Of a stretch of DNA of 64,000 nt, positions 8,607-16,686 are shown piece by piece (the stretch's first letter is position 1; every line of letters begins with the position of its first letter). This DNA is from Brevibacterium sp. S111. Lineage in GTDB: Bacteria; Actinomycetota; Actinomycetes; Actinomycetales; Brevibacteriaceae. Below the pieces are notes generated by a model. The model ran no database searches. It was not told the DNA's origin and saw nothing but the letters and a program-made list of their open reading frames with translations. The translations under genes were made by a program, and so were the position numbers. Where the stretch lies: positions 124,001 to 188,000 of the forward strand of contig NZ_RHFH01000006.1 of assembly GCF_004745075.1 (NCBI RefSeq), written 5' to 3'.

Positions 8607-9107
8607 TTGACCATTCACCGCCCGCCGACGGCAGGTGGTGTTGCACAGCGAATGCGACCGATGACGGTCCGAGAAGACGGACATCCGGCCATCTTCGCCC
8701 ATTGCCCGCAGGCGGCTTCATTGCGCCCGCGACGATCATGGGGGTGAGCCGATCGGGTGCATTCTGCTCGGTTCGCATCGGCCGCCAGTCCGAGCCCGTC
8801 TCCGAGCTTCAGCCGGGCATCCGGCACCGTTAGCGGCAATTCAGCGCGCCGCACCGGTGCATGCTGCCGCGAACGGTGTGATTCGCCGCGAACGGTGTTG
8901 GATGCGTTCGTACACAAGAGACGAAACAGCACCGGCGAGCAGAGCTTCTGCCCCGTCTCCCCGTGCCCGCTTCAAGGAGCGCTGCGGGACAGGTGTGGGA
9001 TCATAGTGACGCTGAGACGCTGACGCGCACGGCGATCGCTGTTCTTGAGGGATCGGTTCGCGGGGAAGCCAGCTTGGTCGACACGAGGAAAGGCAGAGTC
9101 TGATCAG
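8607..9107. other. Intergenic region holding a palindromic repeat
   Basis: About 500 bases without a supportable gene between tRNA-Asn and the PH-like membrane protein. It contains repeat copy B (8817-8905) and presumably the promoter of the downstream gene. Open frames here have no recognisable product. Confidence 0.55.
8817..8905. repeat. Intergenic palindromic repeat, copy B
   Basis: The left arm GCATCCGGCACCGTTAGCGG (from 8817) is matched by an inverted right arm ending at 8905, which on the reverse strand reads GCATCCAACACCGTTCGCGG. A second right-arm unit, GCCGCGAACGGTGTG, lies inside. The blocks TTGC-GCT-ACGGTGCC and GCATCC---CGTTC are shared with copy A at 1208-1298. Confidence 0.6.
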
Positions 9108-9590
9108 ATGAACGCGGTCATCAGGCGCGAGGGGAAGATCTCATTCGTCATCGGCTGGATGCTCACCATCATGGCGGCTCTGGCTCTCATTGCGGTGATC
9201 CTCTTAGCCGTCCTCGGCGACACCATGTTCCTCATTTTCCTCTTCGGCCCCCTCCTCCTGCTCATCGGTGCCGGAGTGAACTTCTGGCTCGGCTCGCGGG
9301 CTCGGCTCGAAATCACTCCCGACGAGTTCATCTGGTGCGGGTTCGTCGGGCGGGCCAGGCGAATCTCGTGGCGAGAACTCGACAGGATCCTCATCCCGGC
9401 TCCCGGCTCCCGCCCCCGCCTCGTCGCGGCTGCACGACTGAAAAACGGAGCCGTCGTGGAGGTCGACGCCTTGTGGCTGTCACCGACGAACCCCGCGAAC
9501 ATGCTTTCGGCCCCGAACCACTCGCAGGCGCAGCGAACTCTCATCGACGGTCATCGCGCTTTCCTCGCCGGGGCTGCCGGACGTCGCTGA
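9108..9590 (+). CDS. Membrane protein with PH-like C-terminal domain
   Basis: A 160-residue protein with two predicted helices (about residues 11-31 and 35-56) forming a hairpin, then a soluble segment with the pattern of bacterial PH-like domains: RLEITPDEFIWCGFVGRARRISWRELDRI, as in the PF6/DUF2581-type proteins common in actinobacteria. I chose the ATG at 9108, with GAGGAAAGG about 14 bases upstream, over one at 9045, which would add residues ahead of the first helix. It is a single plus-strand gene between tRNA-Asn and mutM. No role is inferred beyond membrane location. Confidence 0.65.
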   Translation: MNAVIRREGKISFVIGWMLTIMAALALIAVILLAVLGDTMFLIFLFGPLLLLIGAGVNFWLGSRARLEITPDEFIWCGFVGRARRISWRELDRILIPAPGSRPRLVAAARLKNGAVVEVDALWLSPTNPANMLSAPNHSQAQRTLIDGHRAFLAGAAGRR

Positions 9591-9679
9591 TTCCACTCCC
9601 CGTAACCGGCACCCCTCACCCGCTCGGACGGTCGGCAGCTCGGCCGAGCCCACGTTCGCCGAGGTGATCGGCCCGGGGA

Positions 9680-10699
9680 CTACCGGTACCGTGGGGGTTT
9701 CTGGCACTCCGGGCAGAAGTGAGTGCCGCGGCCGCCGACGGTGATCCTCGCGATCTCGGTCCCGCAGCGCACGCATTCCTGTCCTCCGCGCCCGTAGACG
9801 AGCAGCGCCCGGTCGAAGTATCCGGATTCGCCGTTGACGTTGACGTAGAGGGCATCGAAACTCGTCCCGCCCACGGCCAAGGCATCGGTCATCACCTTCG
9901 TCGCGGATTCGAGGACCGCAACGAGGCGGCTCTTCCGCGTGCGCGCAGGGACAGCAGAAGGATGGACTCCCGCCCGGAACAGCGCCTCATCGGCGTAGAT
10001 GTTGCCGATGCCGCTGACTAAAGTCTGGTCGAGCAGCGCCGCTTTGATCGCCGTGCGCTTCTTCGCCAGAGCTTCCACGACCCGTTCGGGGTCGAATGCG
10101 GGTTCGAGTGGGTCTGCGGCGATGTGGATCGCCGAGGCGGGCACGAGCCGCCCATACCCGTGCACGAGCGGTTGGACGCCGATATGACCGAAGATCCGTT
10201 GGTCGACGAAGCGCAGTTCGCGACCCACTCCGGCGACGCCTCCCCCACCGTTGGCTGCCCCACCGTTGGTTGCCCCATCGCCTGCTCGGCCACCGAGCTC
10301 ACTGTCGCTGCCGCCGAGGCGCAGGATCGCTCGCGTGTGCCGGTGCAGTTCGTCATTCGGATCGTGGATGCGCAGCTGCCCGCTCATCCCGAGATGGACG
10401 AGAATGCCCAACTCGGGCGTCTCTCCGAGCATCGTATTCTGCCGATCGGCCGGGCCCGGCTGTGGCCGGCTGCCCTCCCCCAGGCTCAGCCACATGAACT
10501 TCCCGCGCCGTTCGGCACCGAGGATGTGCGCACCGTTGACGGCGGTGACGAAGCCGTCGATCGCGGACGGGTCGATGCGGCGCTGGGAGGTCGTGCCGAG
10601 TATTCGGGGGTCGATCACCTCGGCGCCGGTGATCGTCGTCCCCGTCGTCCATTCGTCGACGCCGCGGCGGACGCTTTCGACCTCGGGAAGCTCAGGCAT
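9680..10699 (-). CDS. mutM: Formamidopyrimidine-DNA glycosylase MutM (Fpg)
   Basis: Removes oxidised purines such as 8-oxoguanine and nicks the abasic site. 339 residues, longer than the usual 270-290. The catalytic N-terminus PELPEVESVRRGVD (Pro2, Glu3), the helix-two-turn-helix region (NIYADEALFRAGVHP) and a C-terminal zinc finger (CVRCGTEIARI... HFCPEC) are all present. The extra length sits in two low-complexity loops, one at about residues 85-95 and one at about 133-160 rich in Gly, Asn and Ala; the second contains a 15-base tandem duplication (10245-10259 and 10260-10274). It follows rnc by 38 bases, the usual actinobacterial rpmF-rnc-mutM order. Confidence 0.96.
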   Translation of the reverse strand: MPELPEVESVRRGVDEWTTGTTITGAEVIDPRILGTTSQRRIDPSAIDGFVTAVNGAHILGAERRGKFMWLSLGEGSRPQPGPADRQNTMLGETPELGILVHLGMSGQLRIHDPNDELHRHTRAILRLGGSDSELGGRAGDGATNGGAANGGGGVAGVGRELRFVDQRIFGHIGVQPLVHGYGRLVPASAIHIAADPLEPAFDPERVVEALAKKRTAIKAALLDQTLVSGIGNIYADEALFRAGVHPSAVPARTRKSRLVAVLESATKVMTDALAVGGTSFDALYVNVNGESGYFDRALLVYGRGGQECVRCGTEIARITVGGRGTHFCPECQKPPRYR

Positions 10700-10737
10700 G
10701 GGAACACCGTCCTGTCACACGCGGACCCACAGATCGC

Positions 10738-11439
10738 TCAGCGACGGTAGTCCGGGTAGACGGTGCGGATGGCTTTGACGGCGACCTCGGCGGCGGCGGC
10801 TTCGGCGGCCTTCTTCGACGAGCCGTCCCCGCTGCCCCAGCCGTTGTCGCCGAGCATCGCGGTGGCGGTGAACACCATAGCGTGGTCGGGCCCGGACGAG
10901 GTGATCTCGTAGCTCACGGCCCCGAGGCTGAGGTCGGCCGCAGCCTCCTGCAGCGTGGTCTTGTAGTCCATTCCGGCGCCGAGGTTGACCGCGTCGTCGA
11001 GCATGCCGTCGATGAGGCGATGGACGAAGGCGAAGGCGACGTCGCGTCCCCGAGAGACGAAGACGGCGCCGATGAGAGCCTCGACGGTGTCGGCGAGGAT
11101 CGAATCCTTGTTGCGGCCGCCGGTCAGCTCCTCACCCTTGCCGAGCAGAATGTGCTCGCCGATCCCATGCCTGCGGGCGATCGCGGCCAGGGCTCGAGTG
11201 TTGACCACGGCCGACCGCATTTTGGCCAGCTGGCCTTCGGGCAGGTCCGGGTTGTCGTAGTAGAGCGATTCGGTGGCCACGAGGCCGAGCACGGAATCGC
11301 CGAGGAACTCGAGGCGCTCATTGGTGGGGATTCCGCCGGCCTCGAAGGCATAAGAACGATGCGTGAGCGCGAGACGAAAAGTCTCGGGATCAATATCGAT
11401 CCCGAGACTCTTCTTCAGTGCTGCTGTGGTGTCAGTGTC
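10738..11439 (-). CDS. rnc: Ribonuclease III
   Basis: Double-strand-specific endoribonuclease that processes rRNA precursors and structured mRNAs. 233 residues. The signature NERLEFLGDSVLGLV carries the catalytic Glu and Asp, a second acidic pair lies in ADTVEALIGAVF, and the C-terminal dsRNA-binding domain runs from DYKTTLQEAAADL to the end. I chose GTG at 11437-11439, eight bases after the rpmF stop; upstream residues in this frame lie in rpmF and look unlike RNase III, and no ATG gives a complete N-terminus. Codons 11-20 encode a perfect 12-bp hairpin followed by a short T-run (see the separate entry), which could lower rnc expression relative to rpmF or be an RNase III target. Confidence 0.95.
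   Translation of the reverse strand, partial: DTDTTAALKKSLGIDIDPETFRLALTHRSYAFEAGGIPTNERLEFLGDSVLGLVATESLYYDNPDLPEGQLAKMRSAVVNTRALAAIARRHGIGEHILLGKGEELTGGRNKDSILADTVEALIGAVFVSRGRDVAFAFVHRLIDGMLDDAVNLGAGMDYKTTLQEAAADLSLGAVSYEITSSGPDHAMVFTATAMLGDNGWGSGDGSSKKAAEAAAAEVAVKAIRTVYPDYRR
11380..11409 (-). promoter_or_regulatory. Terminator-like hairpin inside the 5' end of rnc
   Basis: On the minus strand AGTCTCGGGATC pairs perfectly with GATCCCGAGACT around a six-base loop GATATT, and the stem runs into TTTC. It has the form of an intrinsic terminator but lies within codons 11-20 of rnc (SLGIDIDPET), about 38 bases past the rpmF stop. It may attenuate transcription between rpmF and rnc, or act as an RNase III cleavage or feedback site. 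The structure is directly visible; its role is inferred. Confidence 0.55.
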
Positions 11440-11446
11440 CACAGTC

Positions 11447-11650
11447 TCAGACGTCAGCGACCTTGCGGCCCTTGTACTCGAGGTACAGCGGGGTGCCGGC
11501 TGCGTCTTCGACGACTTTGGCCTGGTGGGGGCGCGAGTACACAACGCGACCGTTCTCCACAGTCTTGACCAGGTTCGGAGCCTTGGCCTTCCACTGCGAA
11601 CGACGGTGGCGGGTGTTGCTGCGCGACAATTTACGCTTCGGAACAGCCAC
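11447..11650 (-). CDS. rpmF: Ribosomal protein L32, zinc-free form
   Basis: 67-residue L32 of the large subunit, [20 protein letters not shown] at the N-terminus. The CxxC...CxxC zinc pattern of classic L32 is absent: there is no cysteine. Such C-minus forms are known in actinobacteria. Start is GTG at 11648-11650, two bases past the yceD stop, so translation of the two is probably coupled. The yceD-rpmF pairing is highly conserved in bacteria. Confidence 0.95.
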   Translation of the reverse strand: MAVPKRKLSRSNTRHRRSQWKAKAPNLVKTVENGRVVYSRPHQAKVVEDAAGTPLYLEYKGRKVADV

Positions 11651-11652
11651 GT

Positions 11653-12171
11653 CTAGCTCTCTTTCTTCTCATCCAACAGATTCTTCAATGATGCGAACGG
11701 CGATTCGGATTCGTCCGGTTCCACCTCGAGGTCCTCCCCCAGGGTGTAGCTGAACTCCTCGCTCTCATCCTGTGAAGGATTGAACGGCAGAGCCATCACC
11801 ACGGCGTCTCTGATCGCGGGCTCGAGGTCGAGCTGATCCCGGTCGATGACGTAGGAGTCCTCGTCGCCTTCGGCCTGCTCATAGACGTACATCTCCTGGA
11901 TGTCGACATCTATCGGCAGCTCGATGGGCTCGAGTGTCCTCGCGTCCTCGCCGCGGGCCGTCGCCGAGACTGTGCCCGACACGTAGATCCCCTCCGACAC
12001 GCTCTCGAACATCAGCTCGAGCGCCAGTGGTGAACCTTGACCAACCCCGATCACTTCGATCTTGAGATCCGCTGGAGCAGACAAGGTGGTGTTCACCCGT
12101 TCCCACTCACCCGGATTGCCGAGCAGACCCATCGATCTGAGATCGAAGACGAATTCAGATCGCTGCTTCAT
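11653..12171 (-). CDS. yceD: YceD/DUF177 family protein
   Basis: A 172-residue acidic protein of the DUF177 family, which precedes rpmF in many bacteria and is linked to 23S rRNA or ribosome assembly. The start ATG at 12171 has the strong site GGGAGGAC seven bases upstream and gives [15 protein letters not shown]; an ATG at 12213 lacks such a site. The C-terminus is strongly acidic ([14 protein letters not shown]). The characteristic central [23 protein letters not shown] region is present, but zinc-binding cysteines seen in some homologues are not. Function is inferred from position and family. Confidence 0.88.
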   Translation of the reverse strand: MKQRSEFVFDLRSMGLLGNPGEWERVNTTLSAPADLKIEVIGVGQGSPLALELMFESVSEGIYVSGTVSATARGEDARTLEPIELPIDVDIQEMYVYEQAEGDEDSYVIDRDQLDLEPAIRDAVVMALPFNPSQDESEEFSYTLGEDLEVEPDESESPFASLKNLLDEKKES

Positions 12172-12287
12172 GCCGTCCTCCCGGTGGTTTGAGGATGTCG
12201 CTCCTGCGTTCACACGCGACTCACCATTCTAATCATCATCGGCGGTCATTACCAATCGCCCCGATCGACCGCCGCAGGTGTTCCTCA

Positions 12288-13478
12288 TCACCATCGCTCG
12301 TGTTCGTTGCGCCAGGTCACTCCCCCGGCAACGAGGAGCAGCGCGCCGGCGATCATGAACACGGCCCCGGAACCGGCGATGACCGTCAGCGCCGAGGCGG
12401 CCGAGGGGATCGCGACCTGGCTGAGTCGATTGCCCGCCAAACGGATGGACAGCACCGCGGCCCGATTCTTCGCATCGGCCAGGGTCGAGACCCAGGTCAT
12501 CGTCAGCGGCTGGGTGAGTCCGAAGCAGAATCCGGCGAGGGCGAGCAGGAGTCCGAGCGTCCACGGCTGACTGAGCACGGGGATGAGCGCGACACAGACA
12601 CCGGCCGTCGCCGAGGCGGTCCACAGCAGGGACAGGTTGCGCCACCTGGTCGTGAGCATCCCGATGAACAGGCGCGAGATCACCGAGGCGAGCGTTCGCA
12701 GCGCCAGCAGCCAGGTCACCAGCGTCACGGACAGTCCGTTCTCCTGTCCGATGAGCGGCAGGTACGCCGTCATCAGGTCGACGGCGGCGAGCGTGGCCAT
12801 GGAAGCGAAGATCGCGGGTTTCATTCCCCGGGTCGACAGGAGCGTCCACGGTGCGATGGCGCCTTCGGCCGCCTCGGCGCGGGAGACGTGCGGGGTGCGC
12901 CCGCGGAGCATGACGACGACAGCGGCGATGAGGGTCAGCGCCGACAGCGCGGTCATGAACCACAGCGCATTGGTGATCGCGGCGTCACCCGAGGTGGCGT
13001 CGGCGATCATGCCGGCCACGGGCAGTCCGATGGTCTGGCCCATGGACACCCCGAGGGTGAGGTGGCCGAACTTCGCGGTCATCCGGTCGGCGGGGAAGCT
13101 CTGCGGAATGAGCGCTTGGGAGGCCACGGTCGTCAGCAGCTGCCCGACGCCCAAGCTCATCGTGGCGATGAGGAGTACGCCGAGGTTGGGTGCGACGGCC
13201 GCGAGCGCGACGGGCAGGATCGACAGGATGGTGCCGACCCACAGCACCGCGGTGGCGTACCCCCGATCGACGAGCCGGCCGACGAAGAGGGCCGTGAGCA
13301 GCGGAACGAGGGAGTAGACGGCGGTCATGAGACCGAGGACGACCCCCGATCCGCCGAGCTCGAGGGTCCGGTAGGAGATGAGCACGCGCACGCCGTTGTA
13401 CGTCGCGTGTGCGATGACGGTGTGGGTGACGAGGCCCGGGAACCAGGCCCTGTTGGCAGGTGTTGCGGCCGCGCTCAT
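12288..13478 (-). CDS. MFS transporter (probable exporter)
   Basis: Major facilitator superfamily protein of 396 residues with about 12 predicted helices. The loop between helices 2 and 3 carries the family pattern GRLVDRGYATAVL, and the C-terminal half repeats a similar fold (SRLFIGMLTTRWRN). The start ATG at 13478 lies three bases from the coaD stop, so it is probably co-translated with coaD. The substrate cannot be read from the sequence; drug or metabolite export is the usual guess for this branch. Its presence between coaD and yceD is not part of the conserved core order. Confidence 0.85.
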   Translation of the reverse strand: MSAAATPANRAWFPGLVTHTVIAHATYNGVRVLISYRTLELGGSGVVLGLMTAVYSLVPLLTALFVGRLVDRGYATAVLWVGTILSILPVALAAVAPNLGVLLIATMSLGVGQLLTTVASQALIPQSFPADRMTAKFGHLTLGVSMGQTIGLPVAGMIADATSGDAAITNALWFMTALSALTLIAAVVVMLRGRTPHVSRAEAAEGAIAPWTLLSTRGMKPAIFASMATLAAVDLMTAYLPLIGQENGLSVTLVTWLLALRTLASVISRLFIGMLTTRWRNLSLLWTASATAGVCVALIPVLSQPWTLGLLLALAGFCFGLTQPLTMTWVSTLADAKNRAAVLSIRLAGNRLSQVAIPSAASALTVIAGSGAVFMIAGALLLVAGGVTWRNEHERW

Positions 13479-13481
13479 CCC

Positions 13482-14012
13482 TCAGTCGGCGCTGTCGTTG
13501 CCGGAGCCGTCATCACCGGCACCGGTGTCATGACCGTGCAGAGCTTCCAGCACCGAGGCGGGGACGAGCCCGTGGATGTCCCCGCCGTTCGCGTGGACTT
13601 CCTTGATGAGAGACGAGGAGACGTGTTCGAACCGCGGATTGCCGGGGACGAAGATCGTTTCGAGCTCGGTGAGGTGTTTGTTCATCAGCGCCATCGGCAG
13701 TTCGTAGGCGAAGTCCGTGCCCGAACGCAGCCCCTTGACGACGGCGGGTGCACCGATGCTCGTGCAGTAGTCGACGAGGAGGCCGCCGGAGACGATGTCG
13801 ATGCTCACGTTCTCGGCGCTCCGGGTTCGCTCATCGTCATCGAGCGAGCGGCGGATGAGGTCCGCGCGGACTTCCGGGGCGAAACGACCGGACTTCGAGG
13901 GGTTGTGCACGACGGCCACGACCACTTCCTCGAACAGGCGTGCGCTGCGGGCGATGATATCGAGATGACCCATGGTGATCGGATCATAGGAACCGGGACA
14001 GACGACCTTCAT
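13482..14012 (-). CDS. coaD: Phosphopantetheine adenylyltransferase
   Basis: Transfers AMP from ATP to 4'-phosphopantetheine, the penultimate step of coenzyme A synthesis. 176 residues, with GSYDPITMGHLDII at 7-20 (the nucleotidyltransferase motif with the TxGH histidine), KGLRSGTDFAYE and SSSLIKEV near the C-terminus. The last 20 residues, rich in Gly, Asp and Ser, are an acidic tail beyond the conserved fold. The ATG start has GATGAGGGC directly upstream. In most actinobacteria coaD lies close to rsmD; here the ectoine-type importer and its regulator separate them. Confidence 0.97.
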   Translation of the reverse strand: MKVVCPGSYDPITMGHLDIIARSARLFEEVVVAVVHNPSKSGRFAPEVRADLIRRSLDDDERTRSAENVSIDIVSGGLLVDYCTSIGAPAVVKGLRSGTDFAYELPMALMNKHLTELETIFVPGNPRFEHVSSSLIKEVHANGGDIHGLVPASVLEALHGHDTGAGDDGSGNDSAD

Positions 14013-14078
14013 GCCCTCATCGTATCGGCTGGCGGTCGCCTGCGGTGCCGACCCCGGGTCGCGGACGCCCCACCGTGC

Positions 14079-14849
14079 TCACTGCGCTCTCTCCCGCAGC
14101 CGCGACCATTGGTCATCGGCGGCGGCACCGTCGTCGAGGGCCTTGACGACCTGCGCGTCGACTCCGGCGTCGGGCCCGTGCAGTCGGGAAGCCGCTTCGG
14201 CCATGATCCGGGCAAGGACCCCAAGGGATTGTGATTCGCGGCCGGCGGTGACCGCCTCGGCGAGTTCGCGGTGGCTGTCGAGGACGTCGCAGCGAACCTC
14301 GTAGCCGCGTCGGTCCGAAAGAGACAGCAGACGGGTGTGGACCATCGAGACCTTCATCAGGTCTGTCAGCCGGGCCGAACCGGAACAGGCGACGAGCGCA
14401 TGATGGAACGACAGGTCGGCATCGCCGATGGTGCGCGCAGCATTGTCTTCGATCGCCCGCTCCAGCTCCCTGAGCGCGCGGGTGATCCGGGCGGTGGCGC
14501 GCTCCCGCCGGATGATGAGCTTGATCGCCTGCGATTCGATGGCTTCCCGGACGGCATAGACGTCGTCGATGTCGGTCACCCGCATCTTCTTGACATGGAC
14601 TCCCCGCCCCGGCGCATGCGTCATCACGCCTTCGCTGATGAGCCGCTGCAGCGCTTCCCGCAGGGACGGCCGCGACACCTCGAGGAGTTCGGCGGTGCGC
14701 ACTTCGTTGATCGACTGCCCGGGTTCGAGCGATCCGTTGTAGATGGCATTGCGCAGCTGGTCGGCGATGAGGTCGCTCGTCGAGGAACGGACCACTTTGC
14801 GCAGGACCGGCAGCTCGGAGGCGGGAGGATTCGTCACGGTTACGATCAT
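14079..14849 (-). CDS. GntR-family regulator, FadR/FCD subgroup
   Basis: A 256-residue DNA-binding regulator. The winged helix-turn-helix occupies about residues 20-85 (SDLIADQLRNAIYNGSLEPGQ, then SRPSLREALQRL as recognition helix), and the all-helical FCD ligand domain follows, with the metal-binding pattern Asp/His (ADLSFHHALV, DSHRELAEAV). I chose the ATG at 14849 over one at 14885, because the operator-like palindromes begin immediately upstream. It is divergent from the ehuBCDA-type importer and probably represses it and itself, relieved by the imported solute or a breakdown product. The ligand is inferred from position only. Confidence 0.85.
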   Translation of the reverse strand: MIVTVTNPPASELPVLRKVVRSSTSDLIADQLRNAIYNGSLEPGQSINEVRTAELLEVSRPSLREALQRLISEGVMTHAPGRGVHVKKMRVTDIDDVYAVREAIESQAIKLIIRRERATARITRALRELERAIEDNAARTIGDADLSFHHALVACSGSARLTDLMKVSMVHTRLLSLSDRRGYEVRCDVLDSHRELAEAVTAGRESQSLGVLARIMAEAASRLHGPDAGVDAQVVKALDDGAAADDQWSRLRERAQ

Positions 14850-14855
14850 ATAACT

Positions 14856-14899
14856 TTGTCTGACAGTGTGACATTCGGACAACATAAGTATTGAATACT
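14856..14899. promoter_or_regulatory. Palindromic operators between the GntR gene and ehuB
   Basis: Three nested symmetries: TTGTC (14856-14860) with GACAA (14878-14882); TGTC-T-GACA at 14857-14865; and the perfect AGTAT-TGA-ATACT at 14887-14899. They lie directly upstream of the regulator's start and about 55-100 bases upstream of ehuB, in the most AT-rich part of the local sequence, where both promoters should be. GntR/FCD proteins bind short palindromes of this size. Confidence 0.5.
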
Positions 14900-14953
14900 G
14901 TCCAGGAGACGCACGTCACGACGATGTGTCGACGTTCAAGGAAGGAACAGCAC

Positions 14954-15832
14954 ATGAAACTCAAAGGACTGGCCGCCGCGACATCGATTCTCGCGCTGAC
15001 GCTCACCCTCGGTGCCTGCGGAGGAAGCGACTCGGACAAGTCGACTCTGCAGAAGGCCATCGACGACGGAAAGATCACCGTCGGCTTCGCCGGCGAAGCC
15101 CCGTACAGCTTCGAAAAGGGCGGAGAGCTCCAGGGAGCGTCCGTCGCCATAGCGAAGGCCGTGTTCAAGGAGCTCGGCGTCGACGACGTCGAAGGCGTCA
15201 ACACCGAATTCGGCTCCCTCATCCCCGGCCTCAACGCCGAACGCTTCGACGCGATCTCAGCCGGCATGTCGATCCTGCCCGACCGCTGCAAACAGGCCTC
15301 CTTCGGCGATCCCGAATTCATGTACACCACCGCCCTGATGACGAAGAAGGGCAAGCAGGACGGCATGAAGAACCTCGACGACGTCAAGAAGAAGGGCGCC
15401 AAACTCGCGACGATGACCGGCGCCGTCGAATCAGATTATGCGAAGGACCTGGGCATCAAGACCCAAGAGGTCGGCACGCCCCAGGACGGCATGGACGCCG
15501 TGACGACCGGCCGCGCCGATGTCTTCGCCCTCACCGCCATCTCGCTCAACTGGATGGAGAAGAACACGAAGGACTCCGGCGTCGAAGTCAGCGACTCCTT
15601 CGTCCAGGTCATCGACGATGTTCCGCAGGTCGGTGCCGGTGCCACGGTCTTCCGCACCGATGACGATGAACTCCGAGACGAGTGGAACAAGGCTCTGGAG
15701 AACATCGTCTCCGATGAGAAGTCCTACCTCGACGTGGTCGGTGACTACGGATTCACGAAGGAAGAGCGTCCTGACGGTTCGATCACGACCGATCAGCTGT
15801 GCAAGGGCGACCTGCCCACCGCTGATTCCTGA
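14954..15832 (+). CDS. ehuB: Ectoine/hydroxyectoine-type ABC importer, binding lipoprotein EhuB
   Basis: Extracellular solute-binding lipoprotein of 292 residues. The N-terminal signal ends in a lipobox LGAC, with Cys22 as the lipidation site. The mature part is a family-3 binding protein. The runs GVNTEFGSLIPGLNAERFDAISAGM and DRCKQASFGDP match what I know of EhuB rather than generic glutamine-binding proteins. The ATG at 14954 has AAGGAAGGAAC upstream. First gene of a four-gene operon with two permeases and an ATPase. Uptake of ectoines serves as osmoprotection or carbon and nitrogen supply; no ectoine breakdown genes are nearby, which favours osmoprotection. Other compatible solutes or amino acids cannot be excluded. 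Confidence 0.85.
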   Translation: MKLKGLAAATSILALTLTLGACGGSDSDKSTLQKAIDDGKITVGFAGEAPYSFEKGGELQGASVAIAKAVFKELGVDDVEGVNTEFGSLIPGLNAERFDAISAGMSILPDRCKQASFGDPEFMYTTALMTKKGKQDGMKNLDDVKKKGAKLATMTGAVESDYAKDLGIKTQEVGTPQDGMDAVTTGRADVFALTAISLNWMEKNTKDSGVEVSDSFVQVIDDVPQVGAGATVFRTDDDELRDEWNKALENIVSDEKSYLDVVGDYGFTKEERPDGSITTDQLCKGDLPTADS

Positions 15833-15855
15833 GTCGTCCTTCGGCACTTGAGATC

Positions 15856-16686
15856 ATGAACGACAATCTCGCAACGTTGCTGAGTTTCCTCCCACAGCTG
15901 TGGGAGGGAATTCAGACAACGATCATCCTCACGGTCGCGGGCTCGGTCGGCGCCATCATCATCGCGCTCGTCCTCGGCATCACGATGACCTCGCCGCACT
16001 GGTGGCTGCGCGCCCCTGCACGGATCATCGTCGAGTTCTTCCGCGGCACGTCTCTGCTCGTGCAGCTGTTCTGGCTGTTCTACGTCCTCCCGCTCCTCGG
16101 ATTCGAACTCGACCCGCTGCTCTGCGGCATCGGGGCTCTCGCGCTCAACTACGGTGCCTATTCGGCCGAGGTCGTCCGCTCGTCGATCAAGACCGTGGCG
16201 CCTGGCCAGTGGGAGGCCGCGATCGCGCTCAGCCTCTCCCCCACCCGCCGGATGCTGCGTGTCATCTTCCCACAGGCCTGGGCTCTGATGATCCCCTCCT
16301 TGGCGACGCTGCTCATCCAGCTGCTCAAGGGCTCGGCGGTCGTCTTCTTCATCACGCTGTCCGATCTCACCGACAAGATCAATCAGCTGCGCCAGTCGAC
16401 GGGCGATACATACTTCGCATTCTCCATCGGTCTCATCATCTACTTCATCCTCGCTTGGATGCTGCAGGAGTTCATGAACTTCCTCGAACGCAGGGCCACG
16501 GCCGCACTCGGCCGCCGACGCCCGAATTCGCGCACCGACCGTCGTGAGGCCCGACGCGCCGCCCGCGCGGACACCGTGCGCAAGGACCGCCTCGTCTCAC
16601 ACGGCGTCGCGGGTGAAGGCACAGACTCGGGACTCGGAACGGATCCGCTCAAACGTCCCTCTTCAGGCGAGGGAGGTGACCGGTGA
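15856..16686 (+). CDS. ehuC: ABC importer permease, EhuC-like
   Basis: Inner-membrane permease of the polar amino-acid/ectoine branch (HisM-type), 276 residues with about five helices in residues 1-215. The EAA loop that contacts the ATPase is visible as APGQWEAAIALSLSPTRRMLRVIFPQA. The final 55 or so residues form an unusual hydrophilic tail rich in Arg (RRRPNSRTDRREARRAARAD) that typical permeases lack. It follows ehuB by 23 bases and overlaps ehuD by four bases (GTGA), so translation is coupled. Confidence 0.85.
   Translation: MNDNLATLLSFLPQLWEGIQTTIILTVAGSVGAIIIALVLGITMTSPHWWLRAPARIIVEFFRGTSLLVQLFWLFYVLPLLGFELDPLLCGIGALALNYGAYSAEVVRSSIKTVAPGQWEAAIALSLSPTRRMLRVIFPQAWALMIPSLATLLIQLLKGSAVVFFITLSDLTDKINQLRQSTGDTYFAFSIGLIIYFILAWMLQEFMNFLERRATAALGRRRPNSRTDRREARRAARADTVRKDRLVSHGVAGEGTDSGLGTDPLKRPSSGEGGDR

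Noticed and set aside
12189..14234. A 681-codon plus-strand open frame opposite the MFS and coaD genes
   Set aside because: Antisense to coaD, the MFS gene and GntR. Composition is His, Arg, Gly and Asp rich, as expected for reversed GC-rich genes.
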